DNA of 64,000 nucleotides. Source: a bacterium HR10. GTDB taxonomy: Bacteria; Acidobacteriota; Blastocatellia; HR10. Below the pieces are notes generated by a model. The model ran no database searches, had not been told where the DNA came from, and was given only the letters and a program-made list of their open reading frames with translations. Positions 46,534 through 55,496 of this stretch are shown one piece after another; within the stretch, counting starts at the first letter, position 1; each line of letters opens with the position of its first letter. A program made the translations under genes and the position numbers. The DNA lies in contig BEHM01000011.1 in NCBI GenBank assembly GCA_002923315.1, positions 1-64,000 on the forward strand, read 5' to 3'.

Positions 46534-46627
46534 GCCGATTCCTCCACGCCGTATGCGTCTGTACCTCGCCGACCTCAGGTTCGGGCGAGGCGCCGCTCTC
46601 TCGCTGCCGCGAGATCGGGTTGATCCC

Positions 46628-47089
46628 CTAGGGCGTCGGTCCCTGAAGCGCTGACTCCGGCGGCAGCGTGTTAACCAGGATCCAGTAGAGCTTCAGCTCG
46701 CGCACCTTCTCGACAAAGTCGTCGAACTGGATCGGCTTCACGACATAGGAGTTCGCCCCGTTCAGATAGCTCTTCACGACGTCGGCCTCTTGCTCGGAGC
46801 TCGTCAGCATGATGACGGGGATCATCTTGAGCACCGCGTCGCTCTTGATCCGTCTCAGGACTTCAAGCCCGTCCATCTTCGGCAGCTTGATGTCCAGCAG
46901 GATGAGCCCCGGGCGCGGAGCCGCATCCGGATCCGCATATTTGCCCCGGCGATAGAGGTAGTCCAGCGCCTCCTGACCATCCTCGACGACGCGCACTTCG
47001 TTGAGGACGTTGTTCATCTCCAGGGCGCGCTTGATGATCAGGACGTGATCGGGATTATCCTCGACGAGCAGGATGAGGATCGGCTTCAT
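46628..47089 (-). CDS. Single-domain response regulator (Rcp1/CheY-like)
   Basis: A 153-residue receiver with no output domain. LLVEDNPDHVLIIKRAL holds the acidic pocket, LILLDIKLPKMDG the phospho-acceptor Asp, and the conserved Thr and Lys are in VIMLTSSEQEADV and NSYVVKPIQFDDF. The extra C-terminal helix and the loop DYLYRRGKYAD are typical of the Rcp1-like group that pairs with phytochrome-like and GAF kinases. Its ATG overlaps the stop of the upstream propeller kinase by four bases, so that kinase is the likely donor, with the downstream hybrid kinase as target or alternative partner. Confidence 0.93.
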   Translation of the reverse strand: MKPILILLVEDNPDHVLIIKRALEMNNVLNEVRVVEDGQEALDYLYRRGKYADPDAAPRPGLILLDIKLPKMDGLEVLRRIKSDAVLKMIPVIMLTSSEQEADVVKSYLNGANSYVVKPIQFDDFVEKVRELKLYWILVNTLPPESALQGPTP

Positions 47090-50000
47090 CGGTTCCTCCC
47101 TTCCGGTGACGATCTGCGCACCACGTGCGCTTCCGCAGAAACCGCAGGCTCCGTCGGATGCGATGCCGACTCCACGGGGAGAGTGAACCAGAACGTGCTC
47201 CCCTTCCCGAGCCCTTGGGATTCGACCCAGACGCGTCCCCCGTGCGCCTGGATGATGCGTTTCACAATGGCCAATCCAATGCCCGTGCCTTCGTCGCCCT
47301 GATATTTGCCCTCGACGCGGTAGAAGACCTCGAAGATCCGCTCTCGATGTTCGGGCGCGATGCCGATGCCGTTATCGCGGACGAAGAAGGCGACGACGTC
47401 CTTCGACTCCGGGCGCGCGCCGATCTCGATCTCCGGAGGGACCTGCGGGCGAGAGAAGCGCAGCGCGTTGGAGATCAGATTCGCCCAGACCTGTCGGAGG
47501 CGCGTGCGCTCGCCCACGACCGTCGGCAGCGCCTCATCCACGCGAATGCGCGCGCGCTTGAGCGCGATCTCCCCGTGCAGCTCAGCGAGCACCTCCTCGA
47601 CCAGCTCTCGCATCGGGACCGGGCGTCGGGGCTCGCGCATCCGCCCGATGCGCGAGAGCTCCAGCAGCTCGGTGATCAGTCGCTGCATCTGCGCCGCATT
47701 GGCGTGAATGCGCTCCAGGTAGAAGGCCGCGTTCGGCGGGAGCCTCTCCCCGAGTTCCATCCGCAGCAAGCTCGCGAGTCCTTGCATGGAGATGACCGGG
47801 GCCTTCAGATCGTGCGTGACCGTGTAGATGAAAGCTTCCAGCTCCTCGGCCTTCTCCGCGAGCTGGCGCGTGCGCTCGGCGACCTTCTGCTCCAGCTCTT
47901 CCGCTCGACGCCGAATCCGAGTCGTGCGCCAGCGATATCCGGCGTAGAAGAGGCCCAGGATCCCGATCCCCACAAGCCCCCAGAACCACCAGCGCTGCCA
48001 AAACGGCGCGCGAATTCTGAACGCGAAGGAGACGGGCGAGGACCACGCCCCTCGATATTTCCGGGCGCGCACATGCAGGACATAGGCGCCTGGCGGCAGA
48101 TTCGAGATGCGCAGCTCTCGGCCTTCCAGCGGCGTCCATTCCTCTTGGAATCCGCTCACCCGATATTCCACCTGCACCCGACGCTCGTTGAGGAACGACA
48201 GGACGGCGATCCGCGCGATCAGGGTATTGTCCTCCGGGCCGACCTCGTGATCGCGCGCGCTCGACGCGTCCATCGGATGAACGGCCCGCGTGCCGAGTCG
48301 CACATCCTGAAGGAGGACGGCGGGGGGAGCCCCACGCGTCAGATCGAATCGCGGATCGTAGCGGCTCAATCCCCCCATCGTCCCGAACCAGAGCGTGCCG
48401 TCGGCGTCCCGCCAGAATCCCCCGGCGTTCGATTCCGGATCCGCGTATCCTTCCTCCACGCCGTAGTTGACGAAGGTCGTTCCGTCGAAGCGATCCACGC
48501 CGCGCGCCGTGCCGATCCAGAGGTTCCCCTGCCGATCCACGCCGAGCGAGTAGACGGCGTCGTTCGTCAAGCCGTCGCGCGTCGTATAATGTCGGAACGT
48601 CTGCCCATCGAAGCGCGTCACGCCATGCGAGGAGTGATACCCGAACCAGATGTGCCCGTTCGCGTCCTCGCAGAGGAAATACGGCTGATCACTGGCCAAT
48701 CCGTCGCGCACCGTGTACGTGCGCCAGCTCCGGCCATCCCATCGCGAGAGGCCGCGATCTCCGGAGACCCACACCCACCCGCGCCGATCCACGAGGAAGC
48801 GCGCATTGGAGAACGTCTGCCCTTCGACCCGCACGGGCTCCAGGCGCGCTCCCGTCCACCGGAAGATGCCCTTGGACATGACGGCGATCCAGATCGCGCC
48901 CGCTCGATCCTCGGCCAAAGCGACGATGAGACCCAGACGGGACAACGTGCGATCCCGGCGAAAGCGCGCGCCATCAAAGAGCGTGATGCCCACGCGCGTG
49001 CCGATCCAGAGCCATCCCTGGCGGTCCTCCAGCAGAGCGAAGACGTAGTCATCGGCCAATCCATCCCGCGTCGTGAAGGTCCGCCACTGACGACCGTCGA
49101 AGCGGCTGAGTCCCCCACTGGTGCCTACCCAGAGCCATCCGCGCCGATCCCGCACGATGGGACGCACGACGTTGGAGCCGAGGCCATCGCTCGCGCGATA
49201 GATCGTGAAGGCGCGGCTGTGGAACTTGTACAGTCCCCCCGCGACGCCGATCCAGAGAATGCCCTCGCGATCCTCCAAGAGCGCGCGCACGTCAGTGTAC
49301 GCGAGGCCGTGCGAGGCCGTGAGGACGGTGAGACGACCGTCCTCGATCTTGATGAGCCCTTGTGGCGTCCCCGCCCAGATGATGCCGAAGCGATCGGCGC
49401 AGAGGGCGACGACGGGCTGACCCGTCGCGTATGTCGTCACCAGCCGCCCTCTCTCGTACATCCGCACCCCTGTGTTCGTCCCCACCCAGAGCCGATGCGC
49501 GCGATCCTCGGCGAGCGCGCGCACGCTCTGACCCCGCAGTCCTTCTGGATCGAACGTGACGAACCGCGCGCCCGTCCAAACGGCGAGCCCCGCTTCCGTC
49601 CCCGCCCAGAGCCGACCTCGCGCATCCACGAAGAGGACGTTGACGCGCGGATCGGGGAGTCCTTCCGCCACCGCGTACGTTCGCCATCGCTGACCGTCAT
49701 AGCGGCTGACGCCGCGCGGTGTCCCGCACCATATTCCCCCCTCGCGGTCGCGCGCCAACGACGTCACTCGATCATCGGCCAGCCCATCGGCGCTCGTATA
49801 CGCACGAAATCCTCGTCCGTTCCAGGCAAACACCCCGCCCAGTGTCGCGATCCACAGGTCCCCGCGCGCGTCCTCCAAAATGGCGTTGACCCAATCCTGG
49901 GCGAGCCCACGGGCCGGACCGTAGGTGGTGAAGGAAACGCCGTCGTACCGATTCAGCCCGGCCTGCGTCCCGATCCAGAGGTACCCTGCGCGATCCTGAT

Positions 50001-50214
50001 ACAATGCTTGCACGACGGCCTGCGAGAGCCCTTCGGCCGCGGAGTACCGGCGGAAGTAGTACTGCTCAGCCGCCACCGGCAACGCCAGGTTCATGAGGCT
50101 GAGGAGGCCGACCGCCAGACATCTCCTCGCTCGCCTGCGCCGGCGATGCTCCCCTGCCGCGCTCTCGCCGAGGCGCCATCTCACTCTCGCGTGCGGTTTT
50201 CGGCCTCCTCCCAT
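47086..50214 (-). CDS. Two-component regulator propeller sensor histidine kinase
   Basis: A 1042-residue membrane kinase. After a signal/anchor helix (LAVGLLSLMNLALPVAA) comes a large periplasmic domain of about fourteen Reg_prop repeats with recurring W(I/V)GT...G(L/V)SR(Y/F)DG, forming two seven-bladed propellers. A Y_Y_Y domain (PPGAYVLHVRARKYRGAWSSP), one membrane helix (WGLVGIGILGLFYAGY) and a kinase core follow (IYTVTHDLKAPVISMQGL with the His; DNGIGIAPEHRERIFEVFYRVEGKYQGDEGTGIGLAIVKRI). Unlike Bacteroidetes relatives of this type it has no attached receiver or AraC domain. ATG 50214 has GAGGAG upstream; an ATG at 50226 overlaps the previous stop. Confidence 0.9.
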   Translation of the reverse strand: MGGGRKPHARVRWRLGESAAGEHRRRRRARRCLAVGLLSLMNLALPVAAEQYYFRRYSAAEGLSQAVVQALYQDRAGYLWIGTQAGLNRYDGVSFTTYGPARGLAQDWVNAILEDARGDLWIATLGGVFAWNGRGFRAYTSADGLADDRVTSLARDREGGIWCGTPRGVSRYDGQRWRTYAVAEGLPDPRVNVLFVDARGRLWAGTEAGLAVWTGARFVTFDPEGLRGQSVRALAEDRAHRLWVGTNTGVRMYERGRLVTTYATGQPVVALCADRFGIIWAGTPQGLIKIEDGRLTVLTASHGLAYTDVRALLEDREGILWIGVAGGLYKFHSRAFTIYRASDGLGSNVVRPIVRDRRGWLWVGTSGGLSRFDGRQWRTFTTRDGLADDYVFALLEDRQGWLWIGTRVGITLFDGARFRRDRTLSRLGLIVALAEDRAGAIWIAVMSKGIFRWTGARLEPVRVEGQTFSNARFLVDRRGWVWVSGDRGLSRWDGRSWRTYTVRDGLASDQPYFLCEDANGHIWFGYHSSHGVTRFDGQTFRHYTTRDGLTNDAVYSLGVDRQGNLWIGTARGVDRFDGTTFVNYGVEEGYADPESNAGGFWRDADGTLWFGTMGGLSRYDPRFDLTRGAPPAVLLQDVRLGTRAVHPMDASSARDHEVGPEDNTLIARIAVLSFLNERRVQVEYRVSGFQEEWTPLEGRELRISNLPPGAYVLHVRARKYRGAWSSPVSFAFRIRAPFWQRWWFWGLVGIGILGLFYAGYRWRTTRIRRRAEELEQKVAERTRQLAEKAEELEAFIYTVTHDLKAPVISMQGLASLLRMELGERLPPNAAFYLERIHANAAQMQRLITELLELSRIGRMREPRRPVPMRELVEEVLAELHGEIALKRARIRVDEALPTVVGERTRLRQVWANLISNALRFSRPQVPPEIEIGARPESKDVVAFFVRDNGIGIAPEHRERIFEVFYRVEGKYQGDEGTGIGLAIVKRIIQAHGGRVWVESQGLGKGSTFWFTLPVESASHPTEPAVSAEAHVVRRSSPEGRNR

Positions 50215-50222
50215 TGATCTCC

Positions 50223-50480
50223 TCATCCGCTCGTCGGACGCTTCTTCGGTTTCTGAGCATCGGCCTTCGGAGGGTGCCGTCTGGACCGAAGCGCGCGGCG
50301 GCACCGCTCCTCTTGCGCCTTTCGCCACCGATCAATGGACTCTTTGTTGAAACGCCAATCCGTGCCGATCTTGAAGGCTGGTAGCTCCCCGCGCTTCACA
50401 TAGCGGCGGATCGTATCCGGATGCACATTGAGGTACTCCGCCACCTCCTTCAGCGTGAAGACGACTTTCGGCACAGCCAT
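50223..50480 (-). CDS. Excisionase/MerR-like helix-turn-helix DNA-binding protein
   Basis: An 85-residue protein with a winged helix-turn-helix at residues 5-55 (FTLKEVAEYLNVHPDTIRRYVKRGELPAFKIGTDWRFNKESIDRWRK), the excisionase-family fold (HTH_17). A very basic tail (RCRRALRSRRHPPKADAQKPKKR) could add DNA contacts. The ATG at 50480 has GGGAG upstream at 9 bases. It heads the signalling operon and may regulate it; no integrase is nearby, so a phage excisionase role is not supported. Confidence 0.8.
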   Translation of the reverse strand: MAVPKVVFTLKEVAEYLNVHPDTIRRYVKRGELPAFKIGTDWRFNKESIDRWRKAQEERCRRALRSRRHPPKADAQKPKKRPTSG

Positions 50481-50541
50481 CGCACTTCTCTCCCGCTCCA
50501 TCTGTGCTGACGTCGGCTATGACGGGTTTTAATCCGCTGGG

Positions 50542-50570
50542 AGATTACGACACATGATGCGCTCGGTCAA
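50542..50570 (-). promoter_or_regulatory. Promoter of the signalling operon
   Basis: Minus strand: TTGACC (50570-50565), 17-nt spacer, TAATCT (50547-50542). Confidence 0.45.
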
Positions 50571-50644
50571 TACGGTGAACGCCGGATTTTTCGCGCGCCG
50601 CCGGCCGGATGGGCTCACCCGCTTCGTGAACGAGAGGCCGCATT

Positions 50645-50673
50645 TTGAGAGCGGGCGGGGATCGTAGTAAAAT
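50645..50673 (+). promoter_or_regulatory. Promoter of the ThDP lyase gene
   Basis: TTGAGA (50645-50650), 17-nt spacer, TAAAAT (50668-50673), five of six in each box. It lies 37 bases before the chosen ATG. Confidence 0.6.
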
Positions 50674-50710
50674 GGCGCAGGCATACAGACGCGTTCACGG
50701 GGGGAAGGGG

Positions 50711-52348
50711 ATGAATCTTCATGGAGGGCAACTGGTCGCCCGAGCGTTGAAAGCAGCGGGGGTGGATGTCGTCTTCACGCTCTGCGGGGGCCATATTCTG
50801 CCGATCTACGACGGGTGCGTGGAGGAGGGCCTTCGCGTCATTGACCTGCGCCATGAGCAAGCCGCCGTGCACGCCGCCGATGCGTGGGCGCGATGCACGG
50901 GGCGACTGGGCGTCGCCGTCGTGACGGCCGGACCCGGCGTGACCGATAGCGTCACCGGCGTGGCGAACGCGTTCCGGGCCCAGAGCCCCGTCTTGGTCAT
51001 TGGAGGACAGGCGCCTTCGTTTCAGCTCGGTCAGGGCTCGCTGCAGGAGATGGATCATGTCAGCGTGATGCGCCCGATCACGAAGTGGGCGGGACAGGTG
51101 CTGCAGACCGATCGCATTCCCGAACTGATCGAAGTCGCGTTGCGCCATGCTGTGTCGGGTATTCCCGGCCCGGTCTTCCTGGAGATCCCGGTGGATGTGT
51201 TGATGAACCAGGTCTCGGAGAAGTCAGTGCGATTCCCCCGTATGCAGCGAGAGCCGTTGGGGCTGCGCCCGCGCCCGGAGGCGATCCGGCGGGTGCTCGC
51301 ACTGCTGGCGCAGGCCGAACGCCCCGTCCTCATCGCCGGAAGCGGTATCCGATGGTCCGAGGCGCATCGCGCGCTCACGCGTTTCGTCGAGCGGCTCGAT
51401 CTGCCGACCTTCACCAACGGTATGGGGCGCGGTGCGCTCCCCCCGGATGCGCCCCAGCTCTTCGTCCACGCGCGGCGCCAGGCGCTGCGACACGCCGATG
51501 TGCTCATCCTCGCCGGAACCCCTCTGGACTTCCGCCTCAACTTCGGACGCGAGCTGCAGGCCGAGGCGAAGATCATCCAGATGGACCTCGATCACACGGT
51601 CATCGGACACAATCGGTCGGCCGACGTGGGATTGGTCGGCGATCTGCGCGCGCTCTTCGAGTTGCTGCTGGAGGCCGTCGTGGCCGAATATCCCACGCTG
51701 CGCTTCACCGCCTGGCGCGATCGCCTGCGCGAGATCGAGCTGGACGAGCAGCGCGCGTTGGAGCCACGCCTTCGCTCCGACGCCGTGCCCATTGATCCGC
51801 TCCGGCTGTGCCAAGAGCTGGCCGAGTTCGTGGATCCGGAGACGATCGTCATCGGAGACGGCGGGGACATCGTCTCGCTGGCCGCGAAGGTGCTCCCCGT
51901 CTCTTGGCCGGGACAGTGGATGGATCCGGGACCATTTGGCTGCCTGGGGATCGGTCTGCCCTTCGCCATCGCCGCACAACTGGCGCATCCGGAGAAGCGC
52001 GTGCTCGTCCTCTTCGGCGATGGGTCCTTCGGGTTCAACGGCTTCGAGTTCGATACGGCCGTGCGGTTTCAGCTCCCGATCATGGCCGTCGTCGGGAACG
52101 ACGCGGCATGGGGGCAAATTCGCCGTCCGCAGATCGCCCTCTATGGGGAAGAACGGGCCGTGGCGACGCGCCTTCAGCTCGCCCGCTACGAGCGCGTTGT
52201 CGAAGCTTTGGGCGGATACGGTGAATTCGTCGAGCGACCCGAAGAGATCGCACCCGCTCTCCGACGCATGCGGGAGTGCGGGAAGCCCGCCTGCGTCAAC
52301 GTTCACATCGCCGAACAGCCGCCGAGCTTCGGGGAGAAATACTTCTGA
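50711..52348 (+). CDS. ThDP-dependent lyase similar to HACL2/ILVBL
   Basis: A 545-residue thiamine diphosphate enzyme of the acetolactate synthase superfamily. The N-terminal block ([65 protein letters not shown]) has the ThDP-activating Glu in RHEQAAVH and reads closer to the 2-hydroxyacyl-CoA lyase 2/ILVBL group than to IlvB. The ThDP-Mg motif is [33 protein letters not shown]. Candidate reaction: C-C bond cleavage of 2-hydroxyacyl-CoA or a related acyloin reaction. Start at ATG 50711 after GGGGGAAGGGG, since earlier starts lie within the promoter. No small regulatory subunit is adjacent, which argues against acetolactate synthase. Confidence 0.8.
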   Translation: MNLHGGQLVARALKAAGVDVVFTLCGGHILPIYDGCVEEGLRVIDLRHEQAAVHAADAWARCTGRLGVAVVTAGPGVTDSVTGVANAFRAQSPVLVIGGQAPSFQLGQGSLQEMDHVSVMRPITKWAGQVLQTDRIPELIEVALRHAVSGIPGPVFLEIPVDVLMNQVSEKSVRFPRMQREPLGLRPRPEAIRRVLALLAQAERPVLIAGSGIRWSEAHRALTRFVERLDLPTFTNGMGRGALPPDAPQLFVHARRQALRHADVLILAGTPLDFRLNFGRELQAEAKIIQMDLDHTVIGHNRSADVGLVGDLRALFELLLEAVVAEYPTLRFTAWRDRLREIELDEQRALEPRLRSDAVPIDPLRLCQELAEFVDPETIVIGDGGDIVSLAAKVLPVSWPGQWMDPGPFGCLGIGLPFAIAAQLAHPEKRVLVLFGDGSFGFNGFEFDTAVRFQLPIMAVVGNDAAWGQIRRPQIALYGEERAVATRLQLARYERVVEALGGYGEFVERPEEIAPALRRMRECGKPACVNVHIAEQPPSFGEKYF

Positions 52349-52455
52349 GGCGCCACGGGGGGATCGCGCCGAAGGGCACTCGGGCGATCCCCCCCCTGCG
52401 CTCAGGGCAGGGCCGCAGTGAAGCGACTCACGCCGCCGACTCTCTCCTTTCTCGC

Positions 52456-53424
52456 TCACGGGGAGGAAGCGTACACGTCGTCAAGACACGCTTCCGGATC
52501 GGGGTACGGGCTCTGCTCGGCCCACGCGATCGCCTCGTCCACTTCACGCGTGACGCGCGCCTCCACGTCCCGCAGCTCGGCTTCGGTCGCAATCCCTCGC
52601 GTCGTGAGGTAATCGGCCAGACGCGCGATCGGGTCCTTCGCCGCCCATTCCTCGAAGAGCTCCTTGGGGACGTAGAACGCGTCATCATGCGCCGAATGCC
52701 CCGTCATCCGAAAGGTCTTGCACTCCAGCAACGTCGGTCCTTCACCCCGCCGAGCCCGCTCCACCGCGCGCGCCGTCGCCTCATAGACGGCCAGCACGTC
52801 GTTGCCGTCCACGATCTCCCCCGGAATCCCATAGTTGACAGCCCGATCGGCGACGTTGGGCACAGCCATCTGCCGCCAGAGCGGCGTCGAGTAGGCGTAC
52901 TGGTTGTTGTTGCAGATGTAGACGATCGGCAGTCGGTGAACGGCGGCGAAGTTCAGCCCCTCGTGCCAATCGGCGCGGCTCGTCGCTCCATCCCCGAAAT
53001 AGCACACGGCCACCCGATCTTCCCCCCGCAGCTTGAAGGCCAGCGCGCATCCGGCGGCGACCGGAACCGTATCGGCCATGTGGCTGGGGAAGGCGACGAC
53101 GTGCCGCCGCATATCCCCCATGTGCATGTTGCCATCCTTGCCGCCGGTCACGCCCGTCTTCCGACCCATGTACTGGGCCATGATCTGCTTGAGCGGAATC
53201 CCGCGGATGAGGAAGACGCTCATGTCGCGATGGCTCGGAGCGACGACATCATCCGGTCGAAGCTGAATGGCGCTCCCCACACCGATGGCTTCCTGCCCGC
53301 GTCCGACATACACCCCGCCGACGATCTTCCCCTGCCGATACAGGACGCGCTCGATGCGGTATTCCGCCTCCCGCGTCAGGCGCAGGTAGTAGAACATCTT
53401 CATGAGGAGTTCCTTCGGCACCAT
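52456..53424 (-). CDS. 2-oxoacid dehydrogenase E1 component, alpha subunit (PdhA/AcoA-like)
   Basis: A 322-residue ThDP enzyme subunit that decarboxylates a 2-oxoacid in a multienzyme complex. Typical stretches are YLRLTREAEYRIERVLYRQGKIVGG, the His-bearing VAPSHRDMSVFLIRG, and the ThDP-Mg motif GDGATSRADWHEGLNFAAVHRLPIVYICNNNQYAYS, followed by the RMTGHSAHDDAFYVP phosphorylation-loop equivalent. The beta subunit, E2 and E3 genes are not adjacent, so it is an orphan here. It follows citramalate synthase by 12 bases on the same strand, with GGAGGGA before the ATG; a role in branched-chain 2-oxoacid metabolism is possible. Confidence 0.9.
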   Translation of the reverse strand: MVPKELLMKMFYYLRLTREAEYRIERVLYRQGKIVGGVYVGRGQEAIGVGSAIQLRPDDVVAPSHRDMSVFLIRGIPLKQIMAQYMGRKTGVTGGKDGNMHMGDMRRHVVAFPSHMADTVPVAAGCALAFKLRGEDRVAVCYFGDGATSRADWHEGLNFAAVHRLPIVYICNNNQYAYSTPLWRQMAVPNVADRAVNYGIPGEIVDGNDVLAVYEATARAVERARRGEGPTLLECKTFRMTGHSAHDDAFYVPKELFEEWAAKDPIARLADYLTTRGIATEAELRDVEARVTREVDEAIAWAEQSPYPDPEACLDDVYASSP

Positions 53425-53436
53425 GCGTTCCCTCCT

Positions 53437-55071
53437 TCATACGCCCCAGCCGTATTGTTGCTCATATTCCGGGGCCCTCTCTCGGCGGGCAGCGCGCGCC
53501 TGAGGGTGACCGTATTCCTTGAGCAGTTTGTAGCGGACGGCATCCACGAGCGCCTGATAGCTCGCCTCCAGAATATTCTCGGAGACGCCGACCGTGCTCC
53601 AGCTCTCCTCACCATCGCTCGTTTGAATGAGGACGCGCACCTTGGCCGCCGTGCCGCGCTCGGCATCGAGCACGCGGACCTTGTAGTCGGTGAGCCGCAG
53701 ATCATTCACGCATCGGAAGAAAGCGCGCAACGCCTTGCGGAGCGCGCGATCCAGCGCGAGCACCGGCCCCTTCCCCTGCGCCATCGCCTCTTCCATCTTC
53801 TCTCCGACACGCACGCGCACGGTGGCGACCGAGCGGAGCCGCCCATCGCTGGCGCGCTCGCTCACGACGCGAAACGTCTCCACGTGGAAGAACTCACACT
53901 CCCCGTGCGCCGCCTCTTCGAGCAGCAATCGGAGCGAGCCGTCCGCCCCTTCGAACTGATACCCCACATATTCGAGCGCCTTCAGTCGCTCCAGGAGCGC
54001 CCGGAGCCGCTCGCCATCGGCGCCGAGATCAATCCCCATCTCCGCCGCCTTGTAGAGGAGATTACTCTTGCCCGAGAGATCGGAGACCAGGACGCGCCGC
54101 ACGTTGCCCACCGCTTCTGGAGGAATGTGCTCGTAGGTCGAGGCATCTTTGAGCACGGCGCTCACGTGCACGCCTCCTTTGTGCGCGAAGGCGCTCTTGC
54201 CCACGAACGGTTGATTGGGACGCGGCGGCAGATTCGCCAGCTCGCTCACGAAGTGCGCGACCGACGTGAGCCGCGCGAGCCGTTCCGCCCCGATCGCCGT
54301 ATATCCCATCTTCAACTCCAAGATGGGGATGATCGAACAGAGGTTCGCGTTCCCGCAGCGTTCGCCGTAGCCGTTGATCGTCCCCTGCACGTGGGTGATG
54401 CCATGTTCGACGGCGGCGATGCTGTTGGCGACGGCCAGGTCCGAATCGTTGTGCGCGTGAATCCCCAGCCGGGTTCGGAGACGCGGGCGCACGGCATCAA
54501 TCATCTCGACAAGGCGATGAGGAAGCGTGCCGCCGTTCGTATCGCAGAGGACGATCACATCGGCACCGGCGCGTTCGGCGGCCAGAAGCGTCGCCAGCGC
54601 GTACTCGGGATTCGCGCGAAAGCCGTCGAAGAAGTGCTCGGCATCGAAGATGACCTCCCGCCCGGCCGCCTTCAAGTAGGCGATGGAGTCGCCGATCAGT
54701 TCCAAATTCCGCTCGAGCGTCGTGCCGAGCGCCGTCGTGACATGTCGGTCCCAGCTCTTGCCGAAGATGGTGACCGTCGGCGTCTCCGCCTCCACGAGCG
54801 CGCGGAGATTCGGGTCCTCATCCGCGCGATGTCGCGGATGACACGTGCTGCCAAAGGCCACAAGCCGCGCATGATGCAGACGCAGATGACGCGCGCGCTT
54901 GAAGAACGCGGCATCGCGCGGATTCGACCCCGGCCACCCGCCTTCGATGTAGTCAATCCCCAGCTCATCGAGCGTGCGCGCGATCATCATCTTGTCCTCG
55001 ACCGAGAAGCAGACGTCTTCTCCCTGCGTCCCATCGCGCAACGTCGTGTCGTAAATCTCAATCTTTCTCAT
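53437..55071 (-). CDS. cimA: Citramalate synthase
   Basis: A 544-residue enzyme of the 2-isopropylmalate synthase family, citramalate branch, which condenses pyruvate and acetyl-CoA to start threonine-independent isoleucine synthesis. The start IEIYDTTLRDGTQGEDVCFS has the metal Asp, IHAHNDSDLAVANS the His ligands, and GTINGYGERCGNANLCSIIPILELKMGY the family signature. The C-terminal LeuA dimer domain (about 420-525) gives feedback control, probably by isoleucine. Start at the ATG of 55071, after CAGGAGGG; the frame remains open upstream through the attenuator. Leucine-type IPM synthase is less likely because the active-site pattern is that of the CimA branch. Confidence 0.9.
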   Translation of the reverse strand: MRKIEIYDTTLRDGTQGEDVCFSVEDKMMIARTLDELGIDYIEGGWPGSNPRDAAFFKRARHLRLHHARLVAFGSTCHPRHRADEDPNLRALVEAETPTVTIFGKSWDRHVTTALGTTLERNLELIGDSIAYLKAAGREVIFDAEHFFDGFRANPEYALATLLAAERAGADVIVLCDTNGGTLPHRLVEMIDAVRPRLRTRLGIHAHNDSDLAVANSIAAVEHGITHVQGTINGYGERCGNANLCSIIPILELKMGYTAIGAERLARLTSVAHFVSELANLPPRPNQPFVGKSAFAHKGGVHVSAVLKDASTYEHIPPEAVGNVRRVLVSDLSGKSNLLYKAAEMGIDLGADGERLRALLERLKALEYVGYQFEGADGSLRLLLEEAAHGECEFFHVETFRVVSERASDGRLRSVATVRVRVGEKMEEAMAQGKGPVLALDRALRKALRAFFRCVNDLRLTDYKVRVLDAERGTAAKVRVLIQTSDGEESWSTVGVSENILEASYQALVDAVRYKLLKEYGHPQARAARRERAPEYEQQYGWGV

Positions 55072-55107
55072 CGTGCCCTCCTGATTCGAGAGTGAACGCG
55101 ACCTCCG

Positions 55108-55151
55108 AAAAATCAAACGGGCCATCATCCGTTGGCAGCGGATAATGGCCC
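55108..55151 (-). terminator. Intrinsic terminator in the cimA leader (attenuator)
   Basis: Minus strand: GGGCCATTATCCG pairs with CGGATGATGGCCC over 13 bp (one U-G), loop CTGCCAA, followed by a GTTTGATTTTT tract (55118-55108). It ends 37 bases before the cimA ATG. It is the only convincing intrinsic terminator in the window and it lies upstream of, not after, a gene. Confidence 0.75.
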
Positions 55152-55198
55152 GCGTCCGTCTCGTGATGGCCGAGCCATCACCCGCTGCCCGACGCGGG
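55134..55198 (-). promoter_or_regulatory. cimA leader RNA with competing hairpins
   Basis: Two mutually exclusive folds upstream of the terminator on the minus strand. Fold 1: CCCGCGTC with GACGCGGG (55198-55191, 55156-55149) around GTGATGGC with GCCATCAC (55181-55174, 55170-55163). Fold 2 (antiterminator): GGCAGCGGGTGATGG (55189-55175) with CCATTATCCGCTGCC (55148-55134), 15 bp with two G-U pairs, which uses up the 5' arm and loop of the terminator. A TATACT box at 55205-55200 would start the RNA just at fold 1. The leader also holds a 17-codon frame MARPSRDGRGPLSAANG, not rich in Ile, Leu or Val. Confidence 0.65.
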
Positions 55199-55205
55199 CA
55201 GTATA

Positions 55206-55496
55206 ATGAGGCGAATGATAATGGCGAGGGAAAGCGCGTGCTCGGGACCTTCGACGCCCCGGGTCTTCATCCGGCGTCGCGCCCACATCTGCTGTGTCCC
55301 CATCCGGTTTCGCATCGGACATCCGAAAGTTTACACGAAACGCGCACGAACGCAAATTGAAAGTTTTTAACCCGAGCTAAATTCCCCTTATGGGAGCGGG
55401 AGCGAGCGCGAGAAGCTCACCCCAGCGCCGGAGCGAGGGATTCCCGGGGTGCCAGTCCCCAGCATGATGGGGAGATTGTGGAGAAGACCACTCCCA
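55206..55496. other. Intergenic stretch between the cimA leader and the PDZ gene
   Basis: No convincing gene. It contains a GAAAGTTT direct repeat (near 55325 and 55359), a possible minus-strand promoter with TAAACT at 55333-55328, and short GC-rich palindromes (for example CCCC/GGGG near 55465). Nothing else can be supported. Confidence 0.4.

Noticed and set aside
47125-50217. A plus-strand open frame of 1030 codons, and similar long frames at 43927-46623, 52276-55095, 6814-8823 and 657-2696
   Set aside because: Each lies opposite a well-supported gene. High GC keeps stops rare on the other strand; the translations are Arg/His/Asp-rich with no domains.
50223-50480. Phage excisionase marking an integrated element
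   Set aside because: No integrase, attachment repeats or phage genes nearby; it sits at the head of a signalling operon.
55149-55205. A classical leader-peptide attenuator driven by branched-chain codons
   Set aside because: The leader frame MARPSRDGRGPLSAANG has one Leu and no Ile or Val run, so starvation stalling is not supported, although the hairpins are.
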